64,000 nt of DNA from Oscillospiraceae bacterium (GCA_910575505.1 CAJTFK010000022.1:1-64000); one strand, 5' to 3'; counted from the stretch's first letter, positions 43,455 to 52,925 are shown. The notes: a model not told the origin generated them from the sequence alone. Made by a program: numbers and translations.

Positions 43455-45296
43455 TTATTTTTCCGGGGATGCCGTTTCATCCCCCGCGGATTCGTTTCCT
43501 AATGTTTCCTCCAGCTCCTTCCACCGCAGGCAGCTGACCGCGCGGCCGCCCCCCAGGTCCACAGGCTGGGGCGTCTCCCGGGCACAGTCCGGGCAGGCGT
43601 AGGGGCAGCGCTGGTGGAAGGCGCAGCCCGGCGGGGGATTGATGGGGCTGGGAATCTGGCCCTCCAGCGTTTTGAGACCGTCCATGCCCCGGGTGGTGAG
43701 GGTCGGAATCGAGTCGAACAGGGCCCGGGTATAGGGGTGGCAGGGGCGGCGGAATACCTCCTCCGCCGGGCCGAACTCCACGATTTTTCCCAGGTACATA
43801 ATGGCGATCTGGTTTGCCAGCTCGTGAACGACCCCCAGGTCGTGGCTGATGAGAATATTGGTCAGCTGGAAGCGCCGCCGCAGGTCCTTAATGAGGGCCA
43901 GAATCTGGGCCTGGCTGAACACATCAATGGAGCTGGTGGGCTCGTCCAGCACCACCAGTTTGGGGTTGGAGGCCAGCGACCGGGCAATAGCGATGCGCTG
44001 GCGCTGTCCGCCGGAAAATTCGTGGGGGTATTTGTAGCAGGCGTCGGCGGGAATGCCCACCATTTCCAGCAGCTCTTCCACCCGTTTCAGGCGCTCCGCC
44101 TCCCCCGGCTTTTCGTAGACATCCATCGGCTCCGCCACGATGTCCTTAATCAGCCAGCGGGGGTTCAGGGACCAGTAGGGGTCCTGGAAGACGATTTGAA
44201 CGTTCTTCTTAAAGGCGTTCCCGCCCTTCCGGCCCTCGCCGAAGACGTCCGCGCCCTCGAAGAACACCTTTCCCTCCGTGGGCTCGAAAAGGTTCAGAAT
44301 GGTGTTTACCAGTGTGGATTTTCCGCAGCCGGACTCGCCTACGATGCCCAGAACGTCACCCTTTTTCAGCTCGAAGCTCACATCGTCCACCGCCTTGAGG
44401 GTCAGGTGCTTCTGGCGGCGGAGCTCGTCGTTGATATCGAAGTACTTTTTCAGGTGCTCTACCTTCAAAAGCGTCTCGCCGGAGGCGGCGGGCTCCGCCT
44501 TCCTGGCGTCGGCCCGGACCGCGTCAATGAGAACCTTGGTATAGTCCTCCCGCGGGTGCTCCGCCAGGCCGGCGGCGGTGTTCTCCTCAATGATTTTCCC
44601 GCCGTAGAGAATGCCCACCCGGTCGCAGAAGGCCGTCACCAGGCTGAGATTGTTGGCAATGAAGAGCACGGTCATATTGTGCTTTTGCTGAAGCTCCTTC
44701 AGCAGCTTGAGGATGCTGGCCTGAATGGTGACATCCAGGTTCCGGGTGGGCTCGTCGGCAATGAGGAACTCTGCGCCGCAGGCCAGGGCCAGGGCGATGA
44801 TCACCCGCTGGCGCTGTCCTCCGGAAAGCTGGTGGGGGTACTTGCGCATCACGCTCTCTCCGTCGGCCAGCTTCACCTCCTCCAACAGCCCCAGAGCCTC
44901 CTGGCGGATCTGGTCCTTGCTCAGACCCTTTCGCCGGGTCCTCAGCACGTCGGTCATGATTGTCCCGACGGTGAAAACAGGGTTCAGGCAGCTCATGGGG
45001 TCCTGGAAAATCATGGCAATCCGGCTGCCCCGGACAGTCCTCTGCATCTGCTTCGGGCTCAGCTTCAGCAGGTCCGTCCCGTCCAGCAGGATGGAGCCGG
45101 ACTCAATCCGGCCCGGGGGACAGCGAAGGAGCTGCTGGATGGCCAGAGCCAGGACGGTTTTCCCCTGCCCCGACTCTCCTACCAGGCCGTAGGTCTCTCC
45201 CCGCTCAATGGCCAGACGGCCGATTTCCAGAACCGTTTTGGTCCCCGCAAAGGAGCGGTGGGTAATCCGCAGGTCGTGAATCTCAAAATAAGCCAT
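43455..45296 (-). CDS. Fused double ATPase of an oligopeptide-type ABC transporter
   Basis: A 613-residue protein with two complete ABC ATPase domains. The first (residues 1-260) has GESGQGKTVLALAI, LSGGQRQRVIIALAL and LIADEPTRNLD. The second (270-560) has GESGCGKSTLVNTIL, FSGGQRQRIAIARSL and VVLDEPTSSID. The C-terminal oligopeptide-transporter extension contains Cys residues (PGCAFHQRCPYACPDC). It corresponds to DppD plus DppF fused, as in GsiA. It energises the two permeases encoded just upstream. Confidence 0.92.
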   Translation of the reverse strand: MAYFEIHDLRITHRSFAGTKTVLEIGRLAIERGETYGLVGESGQGKTVLALAIQQLLRCPPGRIESGSILLDGTDLLKLSPKQMQRTVRGSRIAMIFQDPMSCLNPVFTVGTIMTDVLRTRRKGLSKDQIRQEALGLLEEVKLADGESVMRKYPHQLSGGQRQRVIIALALACGAEFLIADEPTRNLDVTIQASILKLLKELQQKHNMTVLFIANNLSLVTAFCDRVGILYGGKIIEENTAAGLAEHPREDYTKVLIDAVRADARKAEPAASGETLLKVEHLKKYFDINDELRRQKHLTLKAVDDVSFELKKGDVLGIVGESGCGKSTLVNTILNLFEPTEGKVFFEGADVFGEGRKGGNAFKKNVQIVFQDPYWSLNPRWLIKDIVAEPMDVYEKPGEAERLKRVEELLEMVGIPADACYKYPHEFSGGQRQRIAIARSLASNPKLVVLDEPTSSIDVFSQAQILALIKDLRRRFQLTNILISHDLGVVHELANQIAIMYLGKIVEFGPAEEVFRRPCHPYTRALFDSIPTLTTRGMDGLKTLEGQIPSPINPPPGCAFHQRCPYACPDCARETPQPVDLGGGRAVSCLRWKELEETLGNESAGDETASPEK

Positions 45297-45308
45297 AGCG
45301 CCGCCTCC

Positions 45309-46193
45309 TCAGTTTTTCCGGGTCTTGGGGTCCAGAATCTCCCGGATGGCGTCCCCCAGGAGGTTGAAGCACAGCACGGTGATGAAAATAGCCAGTCCCG
45401 GGAAAATGCAGTACCACCAGCTGTCGGGGAAGAAGCGCCTGCCCATGGAAATCATCAGGCCCCACTCCGGGGTGGGCAGCTGGGCCCCCAGACTCAGGAA
45501 GGACAGACTGGCCACCGTCAGAATCACGCCGCCGATGTCCATGGAGGCCTGCACAATCACGGGGCTGATGCAGTTGGGAATGATGTGGCGGAAGATAATC
45601 TTCATCCGCCCGGTGCCGATGGTTTCTGCCGCCTGGACGAATTTCCGCTCCTTCATGGAGATGGCCTGCCCCCGAATCAGCCGGGTGTACCAGGGCCACC
45701 AGGACAGGGCGATTGCCAGAACGGCGTTATTCAGGCTGCTGCCCAGGACCACCACCATGGCGATGGCCAGCAGCAGGGGCGGGAAGCTGAGAAACACATC
45801 GGTAATCCGCATAATCACATTGTCCACCCAGCCGCCGAAGCTCCCTGCCACGGCCCCCAGAGGCACGCCGATGAGCAGAGACAGGCCTACGGCGGCCAGG
45901 GCGGCGGTGAGGGACACCCGGGAGCCGTAGATCACACGGCTGAAAATATCCCGGCCCAGCTCGTCGGTGCCCATCAAATGTTCGGCGCTGGGGGGCTGAA
46001 GACTGATGTCGGTATGGGCGGCGTCGGCCAGGTCCTCCGGATAGGGGATGATCGCCGGGGCCAGAACGGCGGCGGCGGCCAGCAGCAGAAGAAGAATCAG
46101 TGCCGCCAGGCTGAGCTTGTTCCGGGCCAGGAGGTACATGCTTTCCCGGGCGCTGCGGATGCGGGGCTTCATGGTCTGCACAAAGTTATTCAT
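45309..46193 (-). CDS. Peptide ABC transporter permease, DppC-type
   Basis: A 294-residue inner-membrane permease. An N-terminal cytoplasmic stretch and first helix (LSLAALILLLLLAAAAVLAP) are followed by GTDELGRDIFSRVIYGSRVS, the DppC signature. The ABC-coupling EAA loop is VQAAETIGTGRMKIIFRHIIPN. The start is the ATG at 46193 with GGGAGG upstream, just after the partner permease's stop. Confidence 0.88.
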   Translation of the reverse strand: MNNFVQTMKPRIRSARESMYLLARNKLSLAALILLLLLAAAAVLAPAIIPYPEDLADAAHTDISLQPPSAEHLMGTDELGRDIFSRVIYGSRVSLTAALAAVGLSLLIGVPLGAVAGSFGGWVDNVIMRITDVFLSFPPLLLAIAMVVVLGSSLNNAVLAIALSWWPWYTRLIRGQAISMKERKFVQAAETIGTGRMKIIFRHIIPNCISPVIVQASMDIGGVILTVASLSFLSLGAQLPTPEWGLMISMGRRFFPDSWWYCIFPGLAIFITVLCFNLLGDAIREILDPKTRKN

Positions 46194-46209
46194 ATCGCTT
46201 TCGCCTCCC

Positions 46210-47220
46210 TTACAGACGCACCCGGGGATCGGACGCAATGATGATGTCCGCCAGCAGGTTGAGGATGATGTAGCACACCGCGCCGAAGAGCGTCACGCCG
46301 ATGATGGCAGGATAATCCAGAGTCGTGACAGCGCTGGAAATATAGCTGCCGATGCCGGGCCAGGAGAAAATCGCCTCCACCAGAAAGGTATTGGTGAGAG
46401 TATATCCCATGGAGAGGGCCACATCGGTGGCGGTGGTGCCCAGACTGTTTTTCAGAGCGTACTTCCAGAGCATGCGGGTATCGCTGAGGCCGTAGCTGTG
46501 GCCGGCGGTCATGTAGTCCTCCCCCAGAATCTCCAGCAGGGCGCTGCGGGTCATCCGGGAGACCAGGCCGATGGGATAGAGGGAAACAGTGATGCAGGGG
46601 AGAATGATGTGCCGCAGGGCATCCAGAAACAGACCGAATTTGCCGGTAATCAGGCAGTCCGTCAGAAGCATCCCCGTTACCTGGGGAACGGTTTCAAAGA
46701 TGGTGGCCTCTACGCTGAGCCGCCCGCCGATGGGCAGAAGATTCAGACCCTTATAGAAAATCAGCTGGAGAAACAGGGCCACCCAGAAGGTGGGCAGGGA
46801 CACTGCCCCGATGGAGAAGAAGCGGCTGAAATGGTCCAGTAGCCTGTCCTTTTTCTTGGCGGAGTAAATCCCCAGGGGGATGCCGATGACCACCGCCAGC
46901 GCGAAGGCCAGCAGAACCAGCTCCAGCGTGGCGGGGACATAGCGCCGGAGCTCACTGGTGACAGGCTGATGATTGTTCAGGCTCCTGCCCAGGTTGCCCC
47001 GGAGGAGGTCCCGAAGGTAGATGACATACTGCTCCGGCAGGGACTTGTCCAGTCCCAGCTCGATGCGGGCGGCCTCCAGCTGCTCTTCCGTGGCCCTCTG
47101 GCCGGCCCATCGAACCTCCGGACTGGAGGGCAGTACCCGGGCTATGAAGAAGGTGATGGTAATAACTCCCAGCAGGACCAGAATACTGCTGAAAATCCGT
47201 TTGACGATGTATTGAAACAC
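46210..47220 (-). CDS. Peptide ABC transporter permease, DppB-type
   Basis: A 336-residue permease with the DppB start (MFQYIVKRIFSSILVLLGVI), periplasmic loop LGLDKSLPEQYVIYLRDLLRG, six predicted helices and the EAA loop EDYMTAGHSYGLSDTRMLWK. It pairs with the DppC-type permease. It lies 80 bases after the binding protein, with a hairpin between them. Confidence 0.9.
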   Translation of the reverse strand: MFQYIVKRIFSSILVLLGVITITFFIARVLPSSPEVRWAGQRATEEQLEAARIELGLDKSLPEQYVIYLRDLLRGNLGRSLNNHQPVTSELRRYVPATLELVLLAFALAVVIGIPLGIYSAKKKDRLLDHFSRFFSIGAVSLPTFWVALFLQLIFYKGLNLLPIGGRLSVEATIFETVPQVTGMLLTDCLITGKFGLFLDALRHIILPCITVSLYPIGLVSRMTRSALLEILGEDYMTAGHSYGLSDTRMLWKYALKNSLGTTATDVALSMGYTLTNTFLVEAIFSWPGIGSYISSAVTTLDYPAIIGVTLFGAVCYIILNLLADIIIASDPRVRL

Positions 47221-47252
47221 GGGGCGGACACCTCATTTCAGTCTGTTTCTCT

Positions 47253-47294
47253 GAAAATGCCAACAGGCACTCCGGATGGCGGAGTGCCGTTGGC
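47253..47294 (-). terminator. Intra-operon hairpin after the binding protein
   Basis: GCCAACGGCACTCCG pairs with CGGAGTGCCTGTTGGC on the minus strand, followed by ATTTTC. It could partly terminate or stabilise the transcript so that more binding protein than permease is made. Confidence 0.6.
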
Positions 47295-47300
47295 CTGGAT

Positions 47301-48902
47301 TTACTTCTCGGTAATCTGATAGTAGAGGATGCTGTTGGAATAGGCGGGGTTCTCGGAGACCCCCTGGATGCTGTTGCTGATGACAAAGGTGTGCATCTGG
47401 TCATAAAGATTCAGCAGGTAGGCATTGTCCGCCACAATCTTCTGCGCCTGGACGTAGTTGGCTTCGGCGGCATCCCGGTCGGTGACGGTCTGGGCAATGG
47501 CCTCGTCAATGATGCTGTCCAGCTCCGGGTCGTTCAGATAAGAAAGATTGTATACAATCTGGTCCTCGCTGTGCAGCAGGGACTGGAACCAGCTGACGGG
47601 ATCGGCGTAATCCGGCCACCAGATAAATACAAACATATCCTGCCGCTGGGCGGGGTCGTTGTTCTGGGCCTGGGCCCACTGCTGATCCCACTCCATGCTG
47701 CGGAGCTCCAGGTCAATGCCCAGCTGCTTCAGGTTCACCTGGAACAGCTGAAGGGCGCTGGCATACTCGTCATACCCATTCATGTAGGTAACGGTCAGCT
47801 TGAGCCCATCGGCGGCCACGCCGGACTTGTCCAGGTACTCTCTGGCTTTATCCAGGTCGCAGGTATACTGGAGAATGCTCTCATCGTGGCCCCACAGGCC
47901 GCCGGGGACCATGCCCACAGACTGCTTGGCGTTGCCGTTCATAATCTCGCTGACCGTCTCCTCATAGGGGAAGGCATAGGCCAGGCAGCGGCGGAAATCG
48001 GCGTTATTGCAGGGCGCGGTTGCGGTGTTCAGGAACATGATGATATTGTTGAAGGTTTCGGACTGATAGGTGTAAACCCGGTCGGTCTGGCTCTTGAGGG
48101 CCTCCAGATCCGTGGCGGAGAACTCACTGGAGAGCTGGCATTCGCCGGTTTCCATCATCTGGCGGCGGGCGCTGGACTCCGCCACCTCCCGGATCATGAC
48201 GTTTTTGTACTGTCCGTCGGTCCAGCCGCCCCGGTAGCCCTCGTAGGCCTTCAGAACCACGCTGTCGCCGGTGGCCTGGGCAATCATATAGGGGCCGGTG
48301 CCTCCGTCGTGGCCCTCGTTGAACCACTCGGTGGTCTGGTCCGCCACGCTGTCAGACATGATATAGGCGGCATAGCCGGCAGAAACCACCAGGTCAATGG
48401 CGCAGGGGTAACCGCAGGTGATGGTGACCTCATAATCGCCGGTGGCCTCGACCTTGCCGCCGTTGGACTCCAGCACGGCGTCCCAGATATAGGCGCCGCC
48501 CTTGCCCAGGTCCATGGACCGCTGGAAGGACCGCACCACCTGAGCCGATGTCATGGGCGTGCCGTCGTGGAATGTGACATCCTCACGGAGCTGGAAGGTC
48601 CAGACGGTGCCGTCGTCATTCTTCGTCCAGCTGGTCGCCAGCATGGGGTCCAGGTCGCCGGTGTCGGGATTGTAGCGGGTCAGGGTCTCATAGACATTCT
48701 GGAGAACCATAATCCCGTTGGAGTATTCCGTGCTGGGGTCCAGGGTTACATAAGGGGCGGTGTTGTAGGTATGGTACAGCACCTTTGTATCTCCCCCGCC
48801 GGAGGCTCCGCTGCCGCCGCTGTTCCCGCCGCCGCTGCCGCCGCAGGCCGTCAGGCCCAGGGCCAGAGCCCCGGCCAGAATCAGGCTCAGAAATCGCTTC
48901 AT
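47301..48902 (-). CDS. Peptide-binding lipoprotein (DppA/OppA family)
   Basis: A 533-residue extracytoplasmic solute-binding protein. The lipoprotein signal is LALGLTACGGSG with the lipid-accepting Cys, followed by a Gly/Ser linker. Family motifs include WTFQLREDVTFHDGTPMTSA and the late KIVADNAYLLNLYD segment. It captures peptides or similar substrates for the downstream ABC components. The start is the ATG at 48902; the ORF extends upstream without a site. It is first in the operon and has a good promoter. Confidence 0.92.
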   Translation of the reverse strand: MKRFLSLILAGALALGLTACGGSGGGNSGGSGASGGGDTKVLYHTYNTAPYVTLDPSTEYSNGIMVLQNVYETLTRYNPDTGDLDPMLATSWTKNDDGTVWTFQLREDVTFHDGTPMTSAQVVRSFQRSMDLGKGGAYIWDAVLESNGGKVEATGDYEVTITCGYPCAIDLVVSAGYAAYIMSDSVADQTTEWFNEGHDGGTGPYMIAQATGDSVVLKAYEGYRGGWTDGQYKNVMIREVAESSARRQMMETGECQLSSEFSATDLEALKSQTDRVYTYQSETFNNIIMFLNTATAPCNNADFRRCLAYAFPYEETVSEIMNGNAKQSVGMVPGGLWGHDESILQYTCDLDKAREYLDKSGVAADGLKLTVTYMNGYDEYASALQLFQVNLKQLGIDLELRSMEWDQQWAQAQNNDPAQRQDMFVFIWWPDYADPVSWFQSLLHSEDQIVYNLSYLNDPELDSIIDEAIAQTVTDRDAAEANYVQAQKIVADNAYLLNLYDQMHTFVISNSIQGVSENPAYSNSILYYQITEK

Positions 48903-48930
48903 GACGCATCTTCTCCTCAGCTTCAAAATC

Positions 48931-48954
48931 GTTTATCGCTTTACAATGATAAAC
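48931..48954. promoter_or_regulatory. Palindrome between promoter and binding-protein gene
   Basis: GTTTATC and GATAAAC arms separated by 10 bases, downstream of the -10. It could be an operator. It has no T run, so it is not a terminator. Confidence 0.4.
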
Positions 48955-48963
48955 AGCACTCTT

Positions 48964-48992
48964 ACTATACACGAAATCTTATAAATATGCAA
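48964..48992 (-). promoter_or_regulatory. Promoter of the peptide-transport operon
   Basis: On the minus strand TTGCAT, 17 bases, TATAGT, ending about 60 bases before the binding-protein start. Confidence 0.7.
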
Positions 48993-49488
48993 TATAGCTC
49001 TGTATTTTTATCGCATTCTACATAAACATCCAAATTATTCTCCACTTTGTGTTCAAAATGACGGACAGGCTCTCTCGTGACCGGCTGCGGCGGCCCACGC
49101 CCCCAAGGAGAAATATACATTTTGAAAAGACAGTGCCGCAGACGGTTTTGGCAGAATCCGCCGGAAATCCGACAGAGGGCGGAAAAAATCCGGGCAGGCT
49201 GCACAAATATTTTGGTACACCTCACCGGAGTTCCCTCACGCAGTGAGTGAATATGCTCCCCCAGATAAAGCAGCATGGAAGACCGCACTGCAAATATCCC
49301 AAAGAGTCCCTTTTCAAACGCAACAGAAATGTGATAAAATAGAACAAATAGCTGCCGGCGGCCGCCGTTTTCAGACCTGCCCGCAATATTTCCCGTCCCC
49401 ACGGGCGGCAAAAGAACCGGGAGCGTCAGAGCTTTTGCCGCTCTGTATGGCGTCTATTATAAGTCTATTACAAATGGAGGTGCCGGCC
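48993..49488. other. Divergent intergenic region
   Basis: About 500 bases between the peptide operon and the next plus-strand cluster. Contains hairpin-forming GC-rich stretches near 49070-49110 and no recognised gene. An ORF starting at 49243 is the upstream extension of the SUMF1-like gene and lacks a ribosome site. Confidence 0.4.
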
Positions 49489-50451
49489 ATGGAAAAAGCA
49501 GGATACCTGCCGCATTTTGAAAAACTGGAAACGGCTGATAAGACGGCTCTGATGCAGGCGCTGGCAGAGCAATACCGTTTGCGGTTTAAGGGGCTGCAAA
49601 CCTTTTCCCGCTGGGGGCTGAGCTGTACCACCGGGGTTTTTGAGAAGAACGGCCGGGAGCTTGTCTTTGTCCCCGGCGGCGCCATCACCATCGGATGGGA
49701 GCAGTTTCACGAGGGCCTGGACGAGGAAAACCTGGCGGAACTTGACTATGTATTCGGGGAATGCGAATACAACGGGACTCCGGAGGATTTCATCCGGGAG
49801 GACATGGCCCCGGTCCGTCAGGTTACAGTCCCGCCCATGCTGGCGGGGCGGGAGCTAGAGGAAATTGGCTGGGAGCCGGTTGAGTTCCAGGACCCCCGCC
49901 TGCTGGCACACCCGGACTGGCTGGAGGAATTTGAAGAGCATAAGCGTTCCAGGATGCGGGGTCTTAATCTGGTGGGCCACGTCCGGTTTGATTACACAGA
50001 CGGCCAGTGGAGGGCGTATCTCTACCATGATGTGACCTACCCTCAACTGAAAGAGCTGCTGCGCAAACAGGGCTTTTCGCTTCCCACAGCGGATGAATGG
50101 GCTTATCTCTGCGGCGGCGGATGCCGGACCCTGTTTCCCTGGGGAGACGGGCTGAACAGCGATATGCGCATTTTTCACTTTGAGTCCCCGGGGGATGAGG
50201 ACAAGCCCTATGATATGAAAGAGCCGAATTTCTTCGGTCTCTCCATTGCCTACGACCCCTATATGCGGGAGGTGGTGGAGGCGGATACGTTCACCACCTG
50301 CGGCGGAGACGGAGGCTGTAACATCTGCGGAGGCATGGGGCCGCTGCTGGGCTTTCTTCCCTGTTCCCCCCACCGCAAGCCGGAGGTGCAGGAGGACGAT
50401 CTGCTGGATATTGATTTCGACTTTTGCCGCCCCATTATACGAGTGGAATAA
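49489..50451 (+). CDS. Formylglycine-generating-enzyme-like (SUMF1) domain protein
   Basis: A 320-residue protein. The segment VFVPGGAITIGWEQF, the later GFSLPTADEWAYLCGGGCRTLFPWGDGLN and the NFFGLSIAYDPYMREVVE region match the layout of the FGE-sulfatase (SUMF1) fold: (V/F)PGG at the start and LPTEAEWEYA-like, FPWG and N-x-x-G-L later. The usual C-terminal catalytic CxRGGS end is replaced by a Cys-rich GGDGGCNICGGMGPLLGF, so enzyme activity is uncertain. The start is the ATG at 49489 with GGAGG upstream. It is first of a four-gene cluster. Confidence 0.6.
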   Translation: MEKAGYLPHFEKLETADKTALMQALAEQYRLRFKGLQTFSRWGLSCTTGVFEKNGRELVFVPGGAITIGWEQFHEGLDEENLAELDYVFGECEYNGTPEDFIREDMAPVRQVTVPPMLAGRELEEIGWEPVEFQDPRLLAHPDWLEEFEEHKRSRMRGLNLVGHVRFDYTDGQWRAYLYHDVTYPQLKELLRKQGFSLPTADEWAYLCGGGCRTLFPWGDGLNSDMRIFHFESPGDEDKPYDMKEPNFFGLSIAYDPYMREVVEADTFTTCGGDGGCNICGGMGPLLGFLPCSPHRKPEVQEDDLLDIDFDFCRPIIRVE

Positions 50452-50561
50452 AGGGAGAGACATTCTATGGCAAGTGCATTGCCATACGTCACTGCCCTGT
50501 TTGCCATATTGTTTCCATGCAGCGCCAGCAGCCTTGAAATAAAGGAAATGAGGTCTTTTTC

Positions 50562-51284
50562 ATGAGTTTCTTTGGTATGCTTTCCAAACTTTTCAACAGC
50601 GAGGAGTACAGGAAAAATCCTGTTCCGCAGAATTTGACCCCGGAGCAATTTGCTGCGATCAGCATCGGAGCGATCAATGCAGAGCAGACGGAGTATTTCT
50701 GTGACAGTCTGCCCACCGGTTCGGACGTGGGCGAGATCAAAGATAACCTGTCCAGCTATTATGACATTTCAGACCGGACTTCGGCGCTGGAAACCCTGGA
50801 ATGGCTTTACACCAGCGGCCACAGGGTCTGCTTCGATGCGATCAAAGGCATCGTGTCAGGACGTGATACTCAAATCAATGCTGTCGGTTTGGACATGGGA
50901 GATGCGGAAACCGAATACCGTATTCGAGAATACTGTTCCAATTTGCAGGGAGCTATTGATGAACTGATTGAAGAAAAGTTTCTGAAACAACAAGCGGACC
51001 TGTCCCGGTGTTCCATTCTCGCATGGGATATGGGGCGCTTGGTGTTGGTGACCCGCTGCTGCTTTGATGCCGGTTACATTACGGAGGAGGAGGCGTGGCG
51101 CTATATTCTGAACGCACGTCAAGCCAGTAAGGAGCAATATACTTCATGGCATGACTTTGCCAGCGGCTATGTGACCGGCCGGGCCATGTGGTCGGGCAGC
51201 AATCTGTCTTTGACAGGCATTATCTCCATCACCCAAGGGCTGTTACAGGACGAGGAAAGTCCTTGGAAACAGTGTCTTTTTTGA
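50562..51284 (+). CDS. DUF1266 family protein
   Basis: A 240-residue cytoplasmic protein. The C-terminal half reads WDMGRLVLVTRCCFDAGYIT, EEEAWRYILNARQ, then SWHDFASGYVTGRAMW, the typical DUF1266 signature (W-D-x-x-R, G-Y-x-x-E-x-A-W, S-W-x-x-F-x-x-G-Y-x-x-G-R). DUF1266 has no proven function. It is often encoded with SMI1/KNR4, DUF4259 and similar families in contexts suggestive of toxin immunity. It lies 110 bases after the SUMF1-like gene. Confidence 0.75.
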   Translation: MSFFGMLSKLFNSEEYRKNPVPQNLTPEQFAAISIGAINAEQTEYFCDSLPTGSDVGEIKDNLSSYYDISDRTSALETLEWLYTSGHRVCFDAIKGIVSGRDTQINAVGLDMGDAETEYRIREYCSNLQGAIDELIEEKFLKQQADLSRCSILAWDMGRLVLVTRCCFDAGYITEEEAWRYILNARQASKEQYTSWHDFASGYVTGRAMWSGSNLSLTGIISITQGLLQDEESPWKQCLF

Positions 51285-51349
51285 GAGTAAGAATACACCA
51301 TGGCCAATGAACATTTATCAGGAAAATAAAGAAAAAGAGAGGTACAGCT

Positions 51350-51808
51350 ATGGGTGCTTGGGGCATAAGAGCATTACAGAGCGACGAGGGTCTGGATGTG
51401 CTGGACTTTCTGGAGAAAAGCTGTCTGCCGGGACATACCGCCCTCAAGCTGGAGGAGCTCATCGCCGCCATGAAGGACGAAGGCTTCTTTGGAGAGACCT
51501 TTGAAGAAATCGACTTTTTCTATGACCAGTCCGCGCTGGCCCTGACGGAGCTGTATCTGGATTGGCTGGACACAGGAAAATTCCCGGATGGGGAATCGTG
51601 GGACCATATCAAGGAGTTTACCGCCTCCGGCGAGGCGCTGCGCTTCCTGCTCCGTTACCTCCGCGGCATCCGCGATGAAGTCCCGGACGAGGACGGGGAA
51701 CGGGAGATCGTGGAGCTATGGAAGGACAGCCCCAGCCGGGACGAATGGAGCGCCCACCTGGATACGCTTATTCAAAAGCTGGAGAAACAAATCGAAGGAG
51801 GAATCTGA
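51350..51808 (+). CDS. DUF4259 family protein
   Basis: A 152-residue acidic protein. MGAWGIRALQSDEGLDVLDF is the standard DUF4259 opening (MG-WG-x-x-x-x-x-x-D). The rest is helical with no catalytic motif. The family is proposed by comparative genomics to include immunity-like proteins; there is no direct evidence here. An AGAGAGG ribosome site precedes the ATG. It ends one base before the next gene's GTG. Confidence 0.75.
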   Translation: MGAWGIRALQSDEGLDVLDFLEKSCLPGHTALKLEELIAAMKDEGFFGETFEEIDFFYDQSALALTELYLDWLDTGKFPDGESWDHIKEFTASGEALRFLLRYLRGIRDEVPDEDGEREIVELWKDSPSRDEWSAHLDTLIQKLEKQIEGGI

Positions 51809-51809
51809 C

Positions 51810-52925
51810 GTGAACCAGACACAAATGAACGCCGCGATGAAGTCCCTGACCGAGTGGCTGTCCCACCCGGCGGAGCTGGGCAAGGCTCCGGCAAAAATTG
51901 AGTGCACCGGGGAATTTGACCTGCACGATCTGCATTACTACATCTTCAAATACAAAAAGAGCCTGATGGGAAAATGGCTGCTGGGCGTCTGCGGCGGTTA
52001 CGAGGGGGATGAGCCGGAGCACTGCGGCCATGTGTTCAGCGAAATGGAGCCCTATGACCCGGCCAATGCCCGGGAAAAGGCCGCCGCCCTGGTGGAAACA
52101 ATTCGCTCCTATTGGATGGAGCAGGCCCGGCGAGCGGAGGAGCAAAAGGAGAACCCTGGCACCTTCATCAATTATGTTCTTCTGAAAGAGGCCAAATGGG
52201 ACCGGGAGGCCCTTCTGCGGGACCTGAAAGAAACCTGGGGCATCGAGGATGAACCCGACGGCAGCGATGAGGACGATGAAGAAGACGAGGGCGGCGGGAA
52301 CAGAGAAAGCGATGAGGTATTCCTGGTCAGCTATCAGGGGGCTATGATCGCCGTTTCATTCCTTCCGGCGCCCATTCCCAACGGTGAGGCGGAAGAGGCA
52401 GCGTCTAAAAACTTTATGTGGCCCCACGGTGCAGAGCAGGTAAAAGGCCATGCTGCCCATCTGCTGATTGCCGTCCTGGGCAAGAAGCTTCCGCCTGTAG
52501 AATGCGGCATATTGCTCGCCAAAGCCGTGACCTCCGCCTGCAGGCAGGACGGGGTGCTGGGCATTTACACCGGCGAGGTGGTCTATGCCCCGGACTACTA
52601 TCTGCGTTTCTCCGGCATGCTGGAGGAAGATTTGTTCCCCATTTACAATCTGGTCTGGATTGGGCTTTACAACGGCAGGAAGGGCCTCTGCGCCTATACC
52701 GGCGGAATGAGGTGCTTCGGATATGACGAAATGGAGGTGCTGGACAGCCAGACCGACGCCCGGACCCTCCACGGCTTCCTCTCTGACATTGCCAATTATG
52801 TGATTACCGCAGATGTGGTTCTGCAGGACGGGGAAACCATCGGCTTTTCCGAGGAACAAAAGCTGCCCATCACAAAAAGCAGGGGTGCTGCCGTAGAGGG
52901 CGACAGTCTGAAAATTGAATTCTGA
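51810..52925 (+). CDS. DUF4261 domain protein
   Basis: A 371-residue protein starting at GTG 51810, one base after the preceding stop, with GGAGG at the right spacing. The N-terminal 150 residues are unassigned (FDLHDLHYYIFKYKKSLMGK and a Glu/Asp-rich linker EDDEEDEGGG). Residues 170-371 match DUF4261: AMIAVSFLPAPIPNGEAEEA, GHAAHLLIAVLGKKLPP, then YTGEVVYAPDYYLRF. The function of DUF4261 is unknown. It is last in a compact plus-strand cluster. Confidence 0.7.
   Translation: MNQTQMNAAMKSLTEWLSHPAELGKAPAKIECTGEFDLHDLHYYIFKYKKSLMGKWLLGVCGGYEGDEPEHCGHVFSEMEPYDPANAREKAAALVETIRSYWMEQARRAEEQKENPGTFINYVLLKEAKWDREALLRDLKETWGIEDEPDGSDEDDEEDEGGGNRESDEVFLVSYQGAMIAVSFLPAPIPNGEAEEAASKNFMWPHGAEQVKGHAAHLLIAVLGKKLPPVECGILLAKAVTSACRQDGVLGIYTGEVVYAPDYYLRFSGMLEEDLFPIYNLVWIGLYNGRKGLCAYTGGMRCFGYDEMEVLDSQTDARTLHGFLSDIANYVITADVVLQDGETIGFSEEQKLPITKSRGAAVEGDSLKIEF

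Noticed and set aside
39955-43602. 1215-codon plus-strand ORF opposite the peptidase/DUF917 genes
   Set aside because: Crosses three identified minus-strand genes; His/Gly-rich shadow sequence.
43614-46241. 875-codon plus-strand ORF opposite the ABC transporter
   Set aside because: Shadow of the double ATPase and permease; no start signal.
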